From Microbulbifer flavimaris (GTDB lineage Bacteria; Pseudomonadota; Gammaproteobacteria; Pseudomonadales; Cellvibrionaceae), in NCBI RefSeq assembly GCF_001641755.2, contig NZ_LRFG02000003.1, forward strand, positions 1-64,000: a stretch of DNA of 64,000 nucleotides, written 5' to 3'. The position numbers were made by a program, and so were the translations under genes. The notes under the pieces are model-generated. The model saw only the letters and a list, made by a program, of their open reading frames with translations, had not been told where the DNA came from and ran no database searches. How positions within the stretch are numbered: position 1 is the first letter of the stretch; the number at the start of each line of letters is the position of its first letter. Positions 56,812-64,000 of the stretch are shown here, piece by piece.

Positions 56812-56837
56812 ATTTTAAAGGAAAGCCGTCAGTAACT

Positions 56838-57863
56838 TTAGTCGCGGTAGCCGTTGGGGTTCTGCGACTGCCAGCGCCAGGTATCTTCTGCCATCCGCAG
56901 CAGGTCATATTCCGCCCGCCAGCCAAGCTCCTGCTCAGCCAGTGCCGGGTTGGCATAGTACTCGGCCACATCGCCATCACGGCGAGGCGCCATTTTTATT
57001 GGAATTTCTCTCGCACTTGCCTGCTCAAAGGCTTTGACCACCTCGAGGACCGAGCTTCCCTTCCCTGTTCCCAGGTTATAGGTGTAACACCCCGCCACCG
57101 TTTCCGCACCGCGCAATTTTTCCAGTGCAGCCAAATGGCCGCGGGCCAGATCTACCACGTGGATGTAGTCGCGAACGCCGGTTCCATCGACGGTATCGTA
57201 GTCATCACCGAACACCTGCAGGAGTGGCAAGCGACCGACCGCTACCTGGGCCACATAGGGCAGGAGATTGTTGGGGATACCACTGGGATCCTCCCCGATA
57301 CGACCAGTTTCATGGGCACCAATCGGGTTGAAATAGCGTAGAAGGCTTACTTTCCACTGACTGTCCGGCGCGGCACAGACATCCCGCAGGATGTTTTCCA
57401 CCATCAGCTTGCTGGCGCCGTAAGGGCTTTCGGGGGCAGTGGGACAATCCTCGGGAACCGGCACTATCGCCGGATCACCGTAGACCGTAGCGGACGAACT
57501 GAATACAAACTGGTTGACACCAAACTCCTCCATCACCTCACAGAGCGTCAGCGTTCCCGCAACATTGTTCTGGTAATAACGCAAAGGTTGGGCAACTGAT
57601 TCACCGACAGCCTTCAGACCAGCAAAATGAATCACTGCCTCAATACTGTGGCGGCTAAAAATCTCCCGCAGTGCAGCGGCGTCGCGAATATCAGCGGTAT
57701 AGAGGGGGACGGACTTGCCGGTGATCGCCTCGACACGATGCAGGGATTCCGGGCTGCTGTTGGAGAGATTATCCACCACCACCGGTTCCCAGCCCGCCGA
57801 GAGCAGCTCCACACAGGTATGACTGCCGATGTAGCCGGCACCGCCGGTGACCAGGATCGCCAT
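56838..57863 (-). CDS. galE: UDP-glucose 4-epimerase
   Basis: NAD-dependent SDR enzyme interconverting UDP-glucose and UDP-galactose for surface polysaccharide or galactose use. The 341 residues have [19 protein letters not shown] (about 3-21, Rossmann), [11 protein letters not shown] (about 121-131, catalytic Ser/Thr), YGASK (about 148-152, Tyr-Lys pair), [10 protein letters not shown] and [12 protein letters not shown]. The start is ATG 57863, with GGAG 9 bp upstream; the frame opens from a TTG at 57878. It is convergent with the CapA gene (26 bp apart) and divergent from prkA. Confidence 0.96.
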   Translation of the reverse strand: MAILVTGGAGYIGSHTCVELLSAGWEPVVVDNLSNSSPESLHRVEAITGKSVPLYTADIRDAAALREIFSRHSIEAVIHFAGLKAVGESVAQPLRYYQNNVAGTLTLCEVMEEFGVNQFVFSSSATVYGDPAIVPVPEDCPTAPESPYGASKLMVENILRDVCAAPDSQWKVSLLRYFNPIGAHETGRIGEDPSGIPNNLLPYVAQVAVGRLPLLQVFGDDYDTVDGTGVRDYIHVVDLARGHLAALEKLRGAETVAGCYTYNLGTGKGSSVLEVVKAFEQASAREIPIKMAPRRDGDVAEYYANPALAEQELGWRAEYDLLRMAEDTWRWQSQNPNGYRD

Positions 57864-58231
57864 GGCGCGAATCTCCAAATCGTTTCTGTTTCTCAGGGGC
57901 GCAAGTAGACCGTAAAACTGCCGCCCAATTCAACCTATGTTGGCGGCTGCGCCTCCCGCAGTGCGAAGGGAAAGCTATCCTCATTATGCAAGGGAAATTT
58001 TACAGTTTCTCGTTTGGCGACACACCGAGTGTCCCACAGGTAATAAAGATAGAGTTCAGCGCAAAAGCGCCTTTCAGTTACCGCGAAACCTGCCGATCAG
58101 GTCGCGCCCGCTTCGTCAGCCGCACGGGTCAGTTGTTCACACAGGCGAGAGCCTCTGCGATACCCAGCTTGCATGATTCTGGTGCGACTGGCTGGAAGAG
58201 CTGTCCGACACGCCAAAGGGAGTTGTGCACG
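57864..58231. other. divergent intergenic region between galE and prkA
   Basis: These 368 bases hold the regulatory region for galE and for prkA-yeaH-spoVR. The prkA frame is open back to 57986 but without family homology, so I treat that part as non-coding. I searched by eye for a sigma-54 GG-N10-GC element and a sigma-70 pair ahead of prkA and found no convincing match. A small GCGC-AAAA-GCGC hairpin lies near 58060-58071. Confidence 0.35.
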
Positions 58232-60154
58232 ATGACGATTTTCAACCACTACCTGGAACGGTACGAAGCCATTCAGGATGAAGAGCTCAGCATCCAGGAA
58301 TATCTGGAGCTGTGCAAAAACGACCGCAGCGCCTACGCCTCACCGGCGGAGCGCATGCTGATGGCCATCGGCGAGCCGGAACTGGTGGACACATCCCGCG
58401 ATCCGCGGCTGTCGCGCATCTTTTCCAACAAGGTGATCAAGCGCTACGCTGCCTTCAGTGAGTTCTACGGCATGGAAGAGGCCATCGAGCAAATCGTCTC
58501 CTTCTTCCGCCACGCCGCCCAGGGACTTGAAGAGAAGAAGCAGATCCTCTATCTGCTGGGGCCAGTTGGTGGCGGTAAATCCTCTCTGGCCGAACGCCTC
58601 AAGGCCCTGATGGAGAAGATTCCCATCTATGCCATCAAGGGCTCCCCGGTATTCGAGTCACCCCTGAGCCTCTTTTCCCCTGACGAAGATGGGCAGATCC
58701 TTGAGGAAGACTACGGGATTGCCCGGCGCTACGTGAACACCATCATGTCACCCTGGGCGGTCAAGCGATTGCATGAATTCCGTGGTGATATCAGTCAGTT
58801 CCGTGTTGTGAAGATCCGGCCATCAATCCTCGATCAGATTGCGATTTCCAAAACCGAACCCGGTGACGAAAACAACCAGGACATCTCGTCCTTGGTAGGC
58901 AAGATCGATATTCGCAAGCTGGAGGACTTCCCCCAGAACGACCCGGATGCCTACAGCTTCTCTGGCAGCCTCTGTCGTGCCAACCAAGGGCTGATGGAGT
59001 TCGTCGAGATGTTCAAGGCGCCCATCAAGGTTTTGCACCCACTGCTCACCGCGACGCAGGAGGGCAACTACAACAGCACCGAAGGACTGGGCTCCATTCC
59101 CTACAATGGCATTATTCTCGCCCACTCTAACGAGTCAGAATGGCAGACCTTCCGCAACAACCGCAACAATGAAGCGTTCCTTGACCGGATCTATATCGTC
59201 AAGGTGCCCTACTGCGTTCGAGTGCAGGAAGAAATCAGGATCTACAAGAAGCTGCTGGAACACAGCTCGCTTTCCAAGGCCCCCTGCGCGCCGGATACGC
59301 TGCGCATGTTGGCGCAATTCTCCGTTCTGTCCCGAATCAAGGACCCGGAAAACTCCAGCGTCTTCTCCAAAATGCGGATCTACGACGGCGAAAACCTGAA
59401 AGATACCGACCCGAAGGCAAAAACCATTCAGGAATACCGTGACAACGCTGGTGTTGACGAGGGCATGAACGGCCTCTCCACCCGCTTTGCCTTCAAGATC
59501 CTGTCCAAGGTCTTCAACTTCGATGCAACAGAAGTGGCTGCCAACCCGGTGCACCTGCTGTATGTGCTGGAGCAGCAAATAGAGCAGGAACAATTCCCGC
59601 CAGAGCAGCAGGAGCGCTATCTCGGCTTTATCAAGGAATACCTGGCGCCACGCTACGTCGAGTTCATCGGCAAAGAGATCCAGACGGCCTACCTCGAGTC
59701 CTACGCAGAGTATGGACAAAACCTGTTTGACCGCTATGTGACCTATGCCGATTTCTGGATCCAGGACCAGGAGTACCGCGATCCCGAGACCGGCGAGATT
59801 CTGGATCGGGGCGCCCTGAACGAGGAACTCGAGAAGACCGAGAAACCGGCAGGCATCTCCAACCCGAAGGACTTCCGCAACGAGATCGTCAACTTTGTGC
59901 TGCGCGCCCGTGCCAACAACCAGGGCAAGAACCCGGATTGGCGCTCTTACGAGAAGCTGCGTGCAGTGATCGAGAAGAAGATGTTTTCCAATACCGAGGA
60001 CCTTCTCCCGGTTATCTCGTTCAACACCAAGGCCTCTGCAGAAGACAAGAAGAAACACGCCGACTTCGTCGCGCGTATGGTCGAGCGGGGCTATACCGAG
60101 AAGCAGGTGCGGCTGCTCTCGGAATGGTATCTGCGGGTCCGCAAGTCGCAGTAA
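58232..60154 (+). CDS. prkA: PrkA family serine protein kinase / AAA+ stress protein
   Basis: A cytoplasmic 640-residue protein, the same length as E. coli YeaG (644). The N-terminal AAA domain has Walker A as LGPVGGGKSSLAERL (about 109-123). PSILDQIAISKTEPGDEN and GSIPYNGIILAHSNESEW are conserved blocks. The C-terminal PrkA domain (about 400-640) has weak similarity to kinases. In enterobacteria, YeaG works with YeaH in starvation and stationary-phase stress, and the homologues sit together with SpoVR/YcgB. The start is ATG 58232, with AAAGGGAG upstream. It is followed by yeaH after 151 bp. Confidence 0.95.
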   Translation: MTIFNHYLERYEAIQDEELSIQEYLELCKNDRSAYASPAERMLMAIGEPELVDTSRDPRLSRIFSNKVIKRYAAFSEFYGMEEAIEQIVSFFRHAAQGLEEKKQILYLLGPVGGGKSSLAERLKALMEKIPIYAIKGSPVFESPLSLFSPDEDGQILEEDYGIARRYVNTIMSPWAVKRLHEFRGDISQFRVVKIRPSILDQIAISKTEPGDENNQDISSLVGKIDIRKLEDFPQNDPDAYSFSGSLCRANQGLMEFVEMFKAPIKVLHPLLTATQEGNYNSTEGLGSIPYNGIILAHSNESEWQTFRNNRNNEAFLDRIYIVKVPYCVRVQEEIRIYKKLLEHSSLSKAPCAPDTLRMLAQFSVLSRIKDPENSSVFSKMRIYDGENLKDTDPKAKTIQEYRDNAGVDEGMNGLSTRFAFKILSKVFNFDATEVAANPVHLLYVLEQQIEQEQFPPEQQERYLGFIKEYLAPRYVEFIGKEIQTAYLESYAEYGQNLFDRYVTYADFWIQDQEYRDPETGEILDRGALNEELEKTEKPAGISNPKDFRNEIVNFVLRARANNQGKNPDWRSYEKLRAVIEKKMFSNTEDLLPVISFNTKASAEDKKKHADFVARMVERGYTEKQVRLLSEWYLRVRKSQ

Positions 60155-60305
60155 CCCAGCAGTACTCGCGGGGCGCCGAAGAGCGCCCGGCGGTGCTGGC
60201 CGAGTCATACCCGAGTGCAGTCACATCCATCCCACGGGTTGAGATGCTCCTGCACACCGGGGCAGCGCCAGCTACCGCTGCCACGCACTGGTCAGAGGCA
60301 GTAAC

Positions 60306-61583
60306 ATGAGCTACATCATCGACCGCCGGTTAAATGGCAAAAAGAAAAGCACGGTCAATCGCCAGCGTTTTCTCAGGCGCTATAAAGCCCACATCAAAAA
60401 GGCCGTCGGCGAGGCCATGACCAACCGCTCTATCACCGACATGGACAAAGGCGAGCGGATCAGCATTCCCACACGAGATCTCAACGAGCCGATCTTCTCC
60501 CATGGGCCCGGAGGCCACGTCGAGCGGGTTCTGCCGGGCAACCGCGAATTCGTCTCCGGTGACCGAATTCCACGCCAGGGCCAGCAGGGTGGTGGCGGCG
60601 GTGGAGGTGGCGCCAGCGACAGTGGCGAGGGGGTGGACGATTTTGTCTTCCAGATTTCGCAGGAAGAGTTCCTCGACTTCATGTTCGAGGGCTTGCAGCT
60701 ACCGAATATGATCAAGCGGCGCCTGGCGGGCAATGAATCCTTCAAGATGGTACGAGCCGGCATCAGCAACGAGGGCACACCGGGCCGGATCAATGTGGTG
60801 CGCTCACTGCGCGCGGCCAATGCCCGCCGCATCGCACTGACCAGCAGCAAGCGGCGCAACCTGCGGGAACTTGAGACCGAACTAGAGAGGGAAGAGCAAA
60901 AAGACACAGCCCTCCGTGACCAGCGAAAGCTCGAGGCCCTGAAAAAGAGTATCGTCGACCTCCGTGAGCGTATCGAGCGGGTACCCTTCCTCGACGACTT
61001 TGACCTGAAGTACAACCTGCTGGTTAAACAACCCAAGCCCCGGTCAAAAGCGGTCATGTTCTGCCTTATGGATGTCTCCGGTTCCATGAACCAGGCCACC
61101 AAGGACATGGCCAAGCGCTTTTTCCTGCTGCTGTACCTGTTTCTACAGCGGAGTTATGAACACACCGAAGTGGTCTTCATCCGCCACCACACCAGTGCAA
61201 AGGAAGTGGACGAGGAGGAGTTTTTTTACTCCCGCGAGACCGGGGGCACCATCGTTTCCAGTGCCCTGAAGCTGATGCGCCGCATCATGCAGGAGCGCTA
61301 TCCTGCAAGCGAGTGGAACATTTATGGCGCGCAGGCATCGGATGGCGACAACTGGAATGACGACTCCAGCACCTGTCACAAGATCCTGATCGACGACATC
61401 ATGCCCCATGTCCAGTATTTCTCTTATGTAGAGATCACCCCCAGGGATCACCAGGCATTGTGGGAGGAGTACGAGAGTGTCCGTGCCCTGTTCCCCGAGC
61501 ACTTCGCCATGGAGCAGATCGTCGACTTGCAGGATATTTATCCGGTATTCCGTCAACTGTTCAGTCAGAAGGTGGCCGCGTAA
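60306..61583 (+). CDS. yeaH: YeaH/YhbH family (DUF444) vWA-type protein
   Basis: The partner of PrkA in the starvation-response cluster. The 425-residue protein begins with [21 protein letters not shown] (DUF444 start). It carries a Gly run (QGGGGGGGG, about 97-105) in a flexible linker and a charged coiled coil at about 180-230. It ends in a von Willebrand A-like domain with the MIDAS motif [16 protein letters not shown] (about 256-271). The spacer to prkA has a GGGCGC/GCGCCC stem at about 60171-60190. Its stop overlaps the spoVR start (TAATG), so translation is coupled. Confidence 0.95.
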   Translation: MSYIIDRRLNGKKKSTVNRQRFLRRYKAHIKKAVGEAMTNRSITDMDKGERISIPTRDLNEPIFSHGPGGHVERVLPGNREFVSGDRIPRQGQQGGGGGGGGASDSGEGVDDFVFQISQEEFLDFMFEGLQLPNMIKRRLAGNESFKMVRAGISNEGTPGRINVVRSLRAANARRIALTSSKRRNLRELETELEREEQKDTALRDQRKLEALKKSIVDLRERIERVPFLDDFDLKYNLLVKQPKPRSKAVMFCLMDVSGSMNQATKDMAKRFFLLLYLFLQRSYEHTEVVFIRHHTSAKEVDEEEFFYSRETGGTIVSSALKLMRRIMQERYPASEWNIYGAQASDGDNWNDDSSTCHKILIDDIMPHVQYFSYVEITPRDHQALWEEYESVRALFPEHFAMEQIVDLQDIYPVFRQLFSQKVAA

Positions 61584-63163
61584 TGCTCGATAAATTTCCC
61601 ACAGCACCGGATGCAAAATCAGAGGGCCCCATCTCCACTACCTCTGAGTGGACGTTTGAACTAATCCAGGAATACGACCAGGCCATCGGCGAACTGGCGG
61701 AAGAGTTTGGTCTCGACACCTATCCCAACCAGATAGAGATCATCAGCTCCGAGCAGATGATGGATGCCTATTCCTCGGTGGGTATGCCTGTCGGCTACAA
61801 CCACTGGTCCTTTGGCAAGCAATTCATCAGTGTCGAGAACAGTTACCAGCGCGGCCTGATGGGACTCGCCTATGAAATCGTGATCAACTCCAACCCCTGC
61901 ATTGCCTACCTCATGGAAGAAAACACCATGACGATGCAGGCCCTGGTGATTGCCCACGCTTCCTATGGCCACAATTCCTTCTTCAAGGGCAATTATCTCT
62001 TCCGCAGCTGGACCGATGCCAGCAGCATCATCGACTATCTGATCTTTGCCAAAAACTATATCGCCAAGTGCGAGGAGCGCCACGGACTGGAGGAGGTCGA
62101 GGCAATCCTGGACTCCTGCCATGCGCTGATGAATTACGGCGTCGACCGCTACAAGCGCCCCTACCCAATTTCAGCCGTCGAGGAAGAGCGCCGTCAGAAA
62201 GAGCGGGAGGAATATCGACAGCGGCAGCTCAATGACCTTTGGCGCACTATTCCCAAGATGGGTGCAGGCCGCGAGGAAAAGTCGATTCACCGCTTCCCCG
62301 ACGAGCCCCAGGAAAACATCCTCTACTTTATTGAGAAGAATGCGCCACTACTGGAGAACTGGCAGCGGGAGCTGGTACGTATCGTGCGCAAACTGGCACA
62401 GTACTTTTATCCACAGCGGCAGACCCAGGTGATGAACGAGGGCTGGGCCACCTTCTGGCATTACACCCTGCTGTCGGAGCTTTATCGCCGCGGGCGCGTG
62501 ACCGAGGGCTTCATGATGGAGTTCCTGCAGAGTCACACCAACGTCATTTACCAGCCGCCTTTTGATAGCCCCTATTTCAATGGTATCAACCCCTACACCC
62601 TGGGCTTCAGCATTTTCAGCGACCTGCGGCGTATCTGTGAGGAACCGACGGAAGAGGATCGCGCCTGGTTCCCGGATATCGCCGGCAGCAATTGGAAGGA
62701 AACCCTGCAGTTCGCCATGCGGGACTTCAAGGATGAGAGCTTTATCCTTCAGTTCCTGTCACCGAAGGTGATGCGGGACATGAAACTGTTCTGCATCAGT
62801 GACAATGATCGGGAGAATGAAATCGTCGTCAGCGCTATTCACGACGAGGATGGTTATCGGCAGCTGCGGGCGGACCTTGCCGGGCAATATAACCTAGGCA
62901 ACCGCGAGCCCAACATTCAGGTTTACTCGGTGGATACCCGCGGCGATCGCTCACTGACCCTTCACCACACCCAGTATCGCCGTCGCCCCCTGGGCAAGGA
63001 TAGTTCCGAGGTGATGCGGCATCTGCACCGCCTGTGGGGATTCGATGTGCACCTGCACAGCCTGCATGAGGATGAAATCACCGCCAGTTACCACTGCCCG
63101 GAGCGGGGACGTGATCGCCTGGACCACGATGAGGAACCAATGCTGGTGCCAAAACCGATCTGA
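61583..63163 (+). CDS. SpoVR/YcgB family protein
   Basis: A 526-residue conserved protein of unknown biochemical role. It was named for a Bacillus spore-cortex gene, but in proteobacteria it is linked to prkA-yeaH and probably peptidoglycan or stress adaptation. Characteristic segments are SEWTFELIQEYDQAIGELAE (about 21-40), YNHWSFGKQF (about 73-82), ALVIAHASYGHNSFFKGNYL (about 123-142), MNEGWATFWHY (about 284-294) and INPYTLGFSIF. The many conserved His/Glu residues suggest a metal site. The ATG overlaps the yeaH stop by one base. Confidence 0.94.
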   Translation: MLDKFPTAPDAKSEGPISTTSEWTFELIQEYDQAIGELAEEFGLDTYPNQIEIISSEQMMDAYSSVGMPVGYNHWSFGKQFISVENSYQRGLMGLAYEIVINSNPCIAYLMEENTMTMQALVIAHASYGHNSFFKGNYLFRSWTDASSIIDYLIFAKNYIAKCEERHGLEEVEAILDSCHALMNYGVDRYKRPYPISAVEEERRQKEREEYRQRQLNDLWRTIPKMGAGREEKSIHRFPDEPQENILYFIEKNAPLLENWQRELVRIVRKLAQYFYPQRQTQVMNEGWATFWHYTLLSELYRRGRVTEGFMMEFLQSHTNVIYQPPFDSPYFNGINPYTLGFSIFSDLRRICEEPTEEDRAWFPDIAGSNWKETLQFAMRDFKDESFILQFLSPKVMRDMKLFCISDNDRENEIVVSAIHDEDGYRQLRADLAGQYNLGNREPNIQVYSVDTRGDRSLTLHHTQYRRRPLGKDSSEVMRHLHRLWGFDVHLHSLHEDEITASYHCPERGRDRLDHDEEPMLVPKPI

Positions 63164-63270
63164 GCGGCATTGAGCAGCGGCATGAACAGAAAAATGGGCG
63201 CCGGTGAACGGCACCAGAGGACCGGAGCGACAGTCTGAATCGCCCCGGGAAAGCCGAAACTGCCCTTAAC

Positions 63271-63837
63271 TCAGATCTCGAGCAGCAGCTTGACCTTCGC
63301 CACCAGCTCGTTGCGGTCTACCGGAGAGGTCACCACCGCATCTGCGCCAGCTTCCAACCAGCGTTGCTGCTCCTGATCACCGCTGGGAGCCACAACCAGC
63401 GCATGCACATTGGCAAATTCGCTGCGTGAGCGCAGGTGATCCAGAATCTGGAAACTGTTCAGCTGACTCATGTTGCCGTCGATCAATAGCATTGCTGGCT
63501 TGCAAGCCGCCATCAGGGTGCCAGCAATGAAACTGTCCCCTGCCACGTCCACCTCGCAACCAGACTGTTGCAGCGCCTGGCGGCCGGCGCCGGCAATCGC
63601 AGGATCTGAAGTCAGTAACAGCACCTTGCGGCTGGCAACGGCCAACTCGCTGGGCACTGGCATGGCGTTATCCCGCAGAAATCCCACGAAGTCCTCGACA
63701 CAGATACGATGGTCCCCGCGGCCGGGCAATTTGTAGGCCTTGAGCTGCCCTCGCTCAATCCAGCGAATCACAGTGCGGAAGTTCACGCCGCAGTACCGTG
63801 CTGCCTCGCCAGTTGTGAGCACATGCAGTTCGTTCAT
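63271..63837 (-). CDS. excisionase-type HTH fused to a pseudo-receiver domain
   Basis: A 188-residue regulator. Residues about 5-55 form a MerR/excisionase-like helix-turn-helix (LTTGEAARYCGVNFRTVIRWIERGQLKAYKLPGRGDHRI). Residues about 70-188 form a response-regulator receiver fold. The phospho-acceptor-like Asp is present in MLLIDGNMSQL. The usual acidic pair near the start is SD (LLTSDP), and the conserved Lys-Pro near the end is Ser-Pro (VVTSPVD), so phosphorylation is doubtful. The start is ATG 63837, with GGGGGA upstream. It is convergent with spoVR. No sensor kinase is adjacent. Confidence 0.87.
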   Translation of the reverse strand: MNELHVLTTGEAARYCGVNFRTVIRWIERGQLKAYKLPGRGDHRICVEDFVGFLRDNAMPVPSELAVASRKVLLLTSDPAIAGAGRQALQQSGCEVDVAGDSFIAGTLMAACKPAMLLIDGNMSQLNSFQILDHLRSRSEFANVHALVVAPSGDQEQQRWLEAGADAVVTSPVDRNELVAKVKLLLEI

Positions 63838-64000
63838 TTTTCTAATTCCCCCAAACATCCTGCAAACACTGACAGGTACCCCGGGCAAGCGCCACGGCAA
63901 TCATCGATGGAAACAGGCAGCCTAACGCGAATTTATCCTGCCAACACCGGGGACCCTTATAAATTATGCTGCCGAAGACGGCAAAGCCAGACCGAAACTC
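63838..64000 (-). other. upstream region of the HTH/pseudo-receiver gene at the window edge
   Basis: No coding sequence is apparent in these 163 bases. On the minus strand there are A/T-rich stretches (GCATAATTTATAAGG near 63954-63968, GGATAAATTCG near 63928-63938) that could hold the promoter of the regulator, but I could not define a clear -35/-10 pair. Confidence 0.3.

Noticed and set aside
57986-58231. 82-codon N-terminal extension of prkA
   Set aside because: The family start MTIFNHYLERYEAIQDEEL lies at 58232 with a good ribosome site, and the upstream codons show no homology.
59135-60208. 357-residue open frame on the minus strand
   Set aside because: It lies opposite prkA, which has convincing homology throughout.

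Overview
The window is a chromosomal segment of a G+C-rich gammaproteobacterium. Gene order closely follows blocks of the Pseudomonas chromosome as I remember it: argC to erpA, anmK, M23 peptidase and tyrS ahead of an rRNA operon; dsbD-aroQ-accBC-prmA-dusB-fis-purHD; coq7 to crp/vfr and trpCDG; rpe, murU-amgK, lptD-surA-pdxA-rsmA-apaH; prkA-yeaH-spoVR. The mixture of these blocks, with hemJ and hemL-hemB nearby, suggests a marine Pseudomonadales/Cellvibrionales-type organism such as Microbulbifer. That genus-level guess is inference only. I saw no CRISPR array, tRNA, insertion sequence or complete rRNA.

Layout. 1-308 carries two tandem rRNA-type promoters firing left, out of the window. 309-4522 is tyrS, divergent from an M23 peptidase and anmK. 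4603-7417 (minus) is argC, a coiled-coil membrane protein, a bactofilin and erpA. 7533-13637 is a CLC-type protein, then the haem genes hemJ, hemL and hemB with a degenerate thiD-like gene and a MAPEG protein. 13691-15326 is a redox cluster: a peroxiredoxin-like protein and an mdaB-like quinone reductase, divergent from an HxlR regulator across a palindromic operator. 15352-23078 holds PBP1b, a PfkB kinase, a c-di-GMP protein and envelope/copper lipoproteins. 23221-36716 is a long run of plus-strand housekeeping genes (dsbD, aroQ, accBC, prmA, dusB-fis, purH, purD, coq7), then a minus-strand OsmC protein and plus-strand crp. 36798-41633 (minus) is trpE-[ion channel]-trpG-trpD-trpC. 41900-44418 is rpe, murU and amgK. 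44816-51475 is lptD-surA-pdxA-rsmA-apaH.

The most unusual stretch is an A+T-richer island at about 51480-56830, between apaH and galE/prkA. It encodes a colicin V-like double-glycine precursor peptide (67 aa), a dedicated C39-peptidase ABC exporter, its HlyD/CvaA-type adaptor, and a small membrane protein that may be the immunity factor. A CapA-family protein lies on the opposite strand. This reads as a complete class II microcin production and export locus of a type I secretion kind. After it come galE and the stress operon prkA-yeaH-spoVR, then an HTH/pseudo-receiver regulator.

Genes that work together: AnmK, AmgK and MurU supply anabolic MurNAc recycling, beside PBP1b and the M23 peptidase in wall metabolism. 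LptD and SurA serve outer-membrane assembly. DsbD and a PCu(A)C copper chaperone serve periplasmic thiol and copper handling. HemL, HemB and HemJ serve haem synthesis. A voltage-gated-type cation channel with a Ca-channel-like filter sits translationally coupled inside the trp operon.
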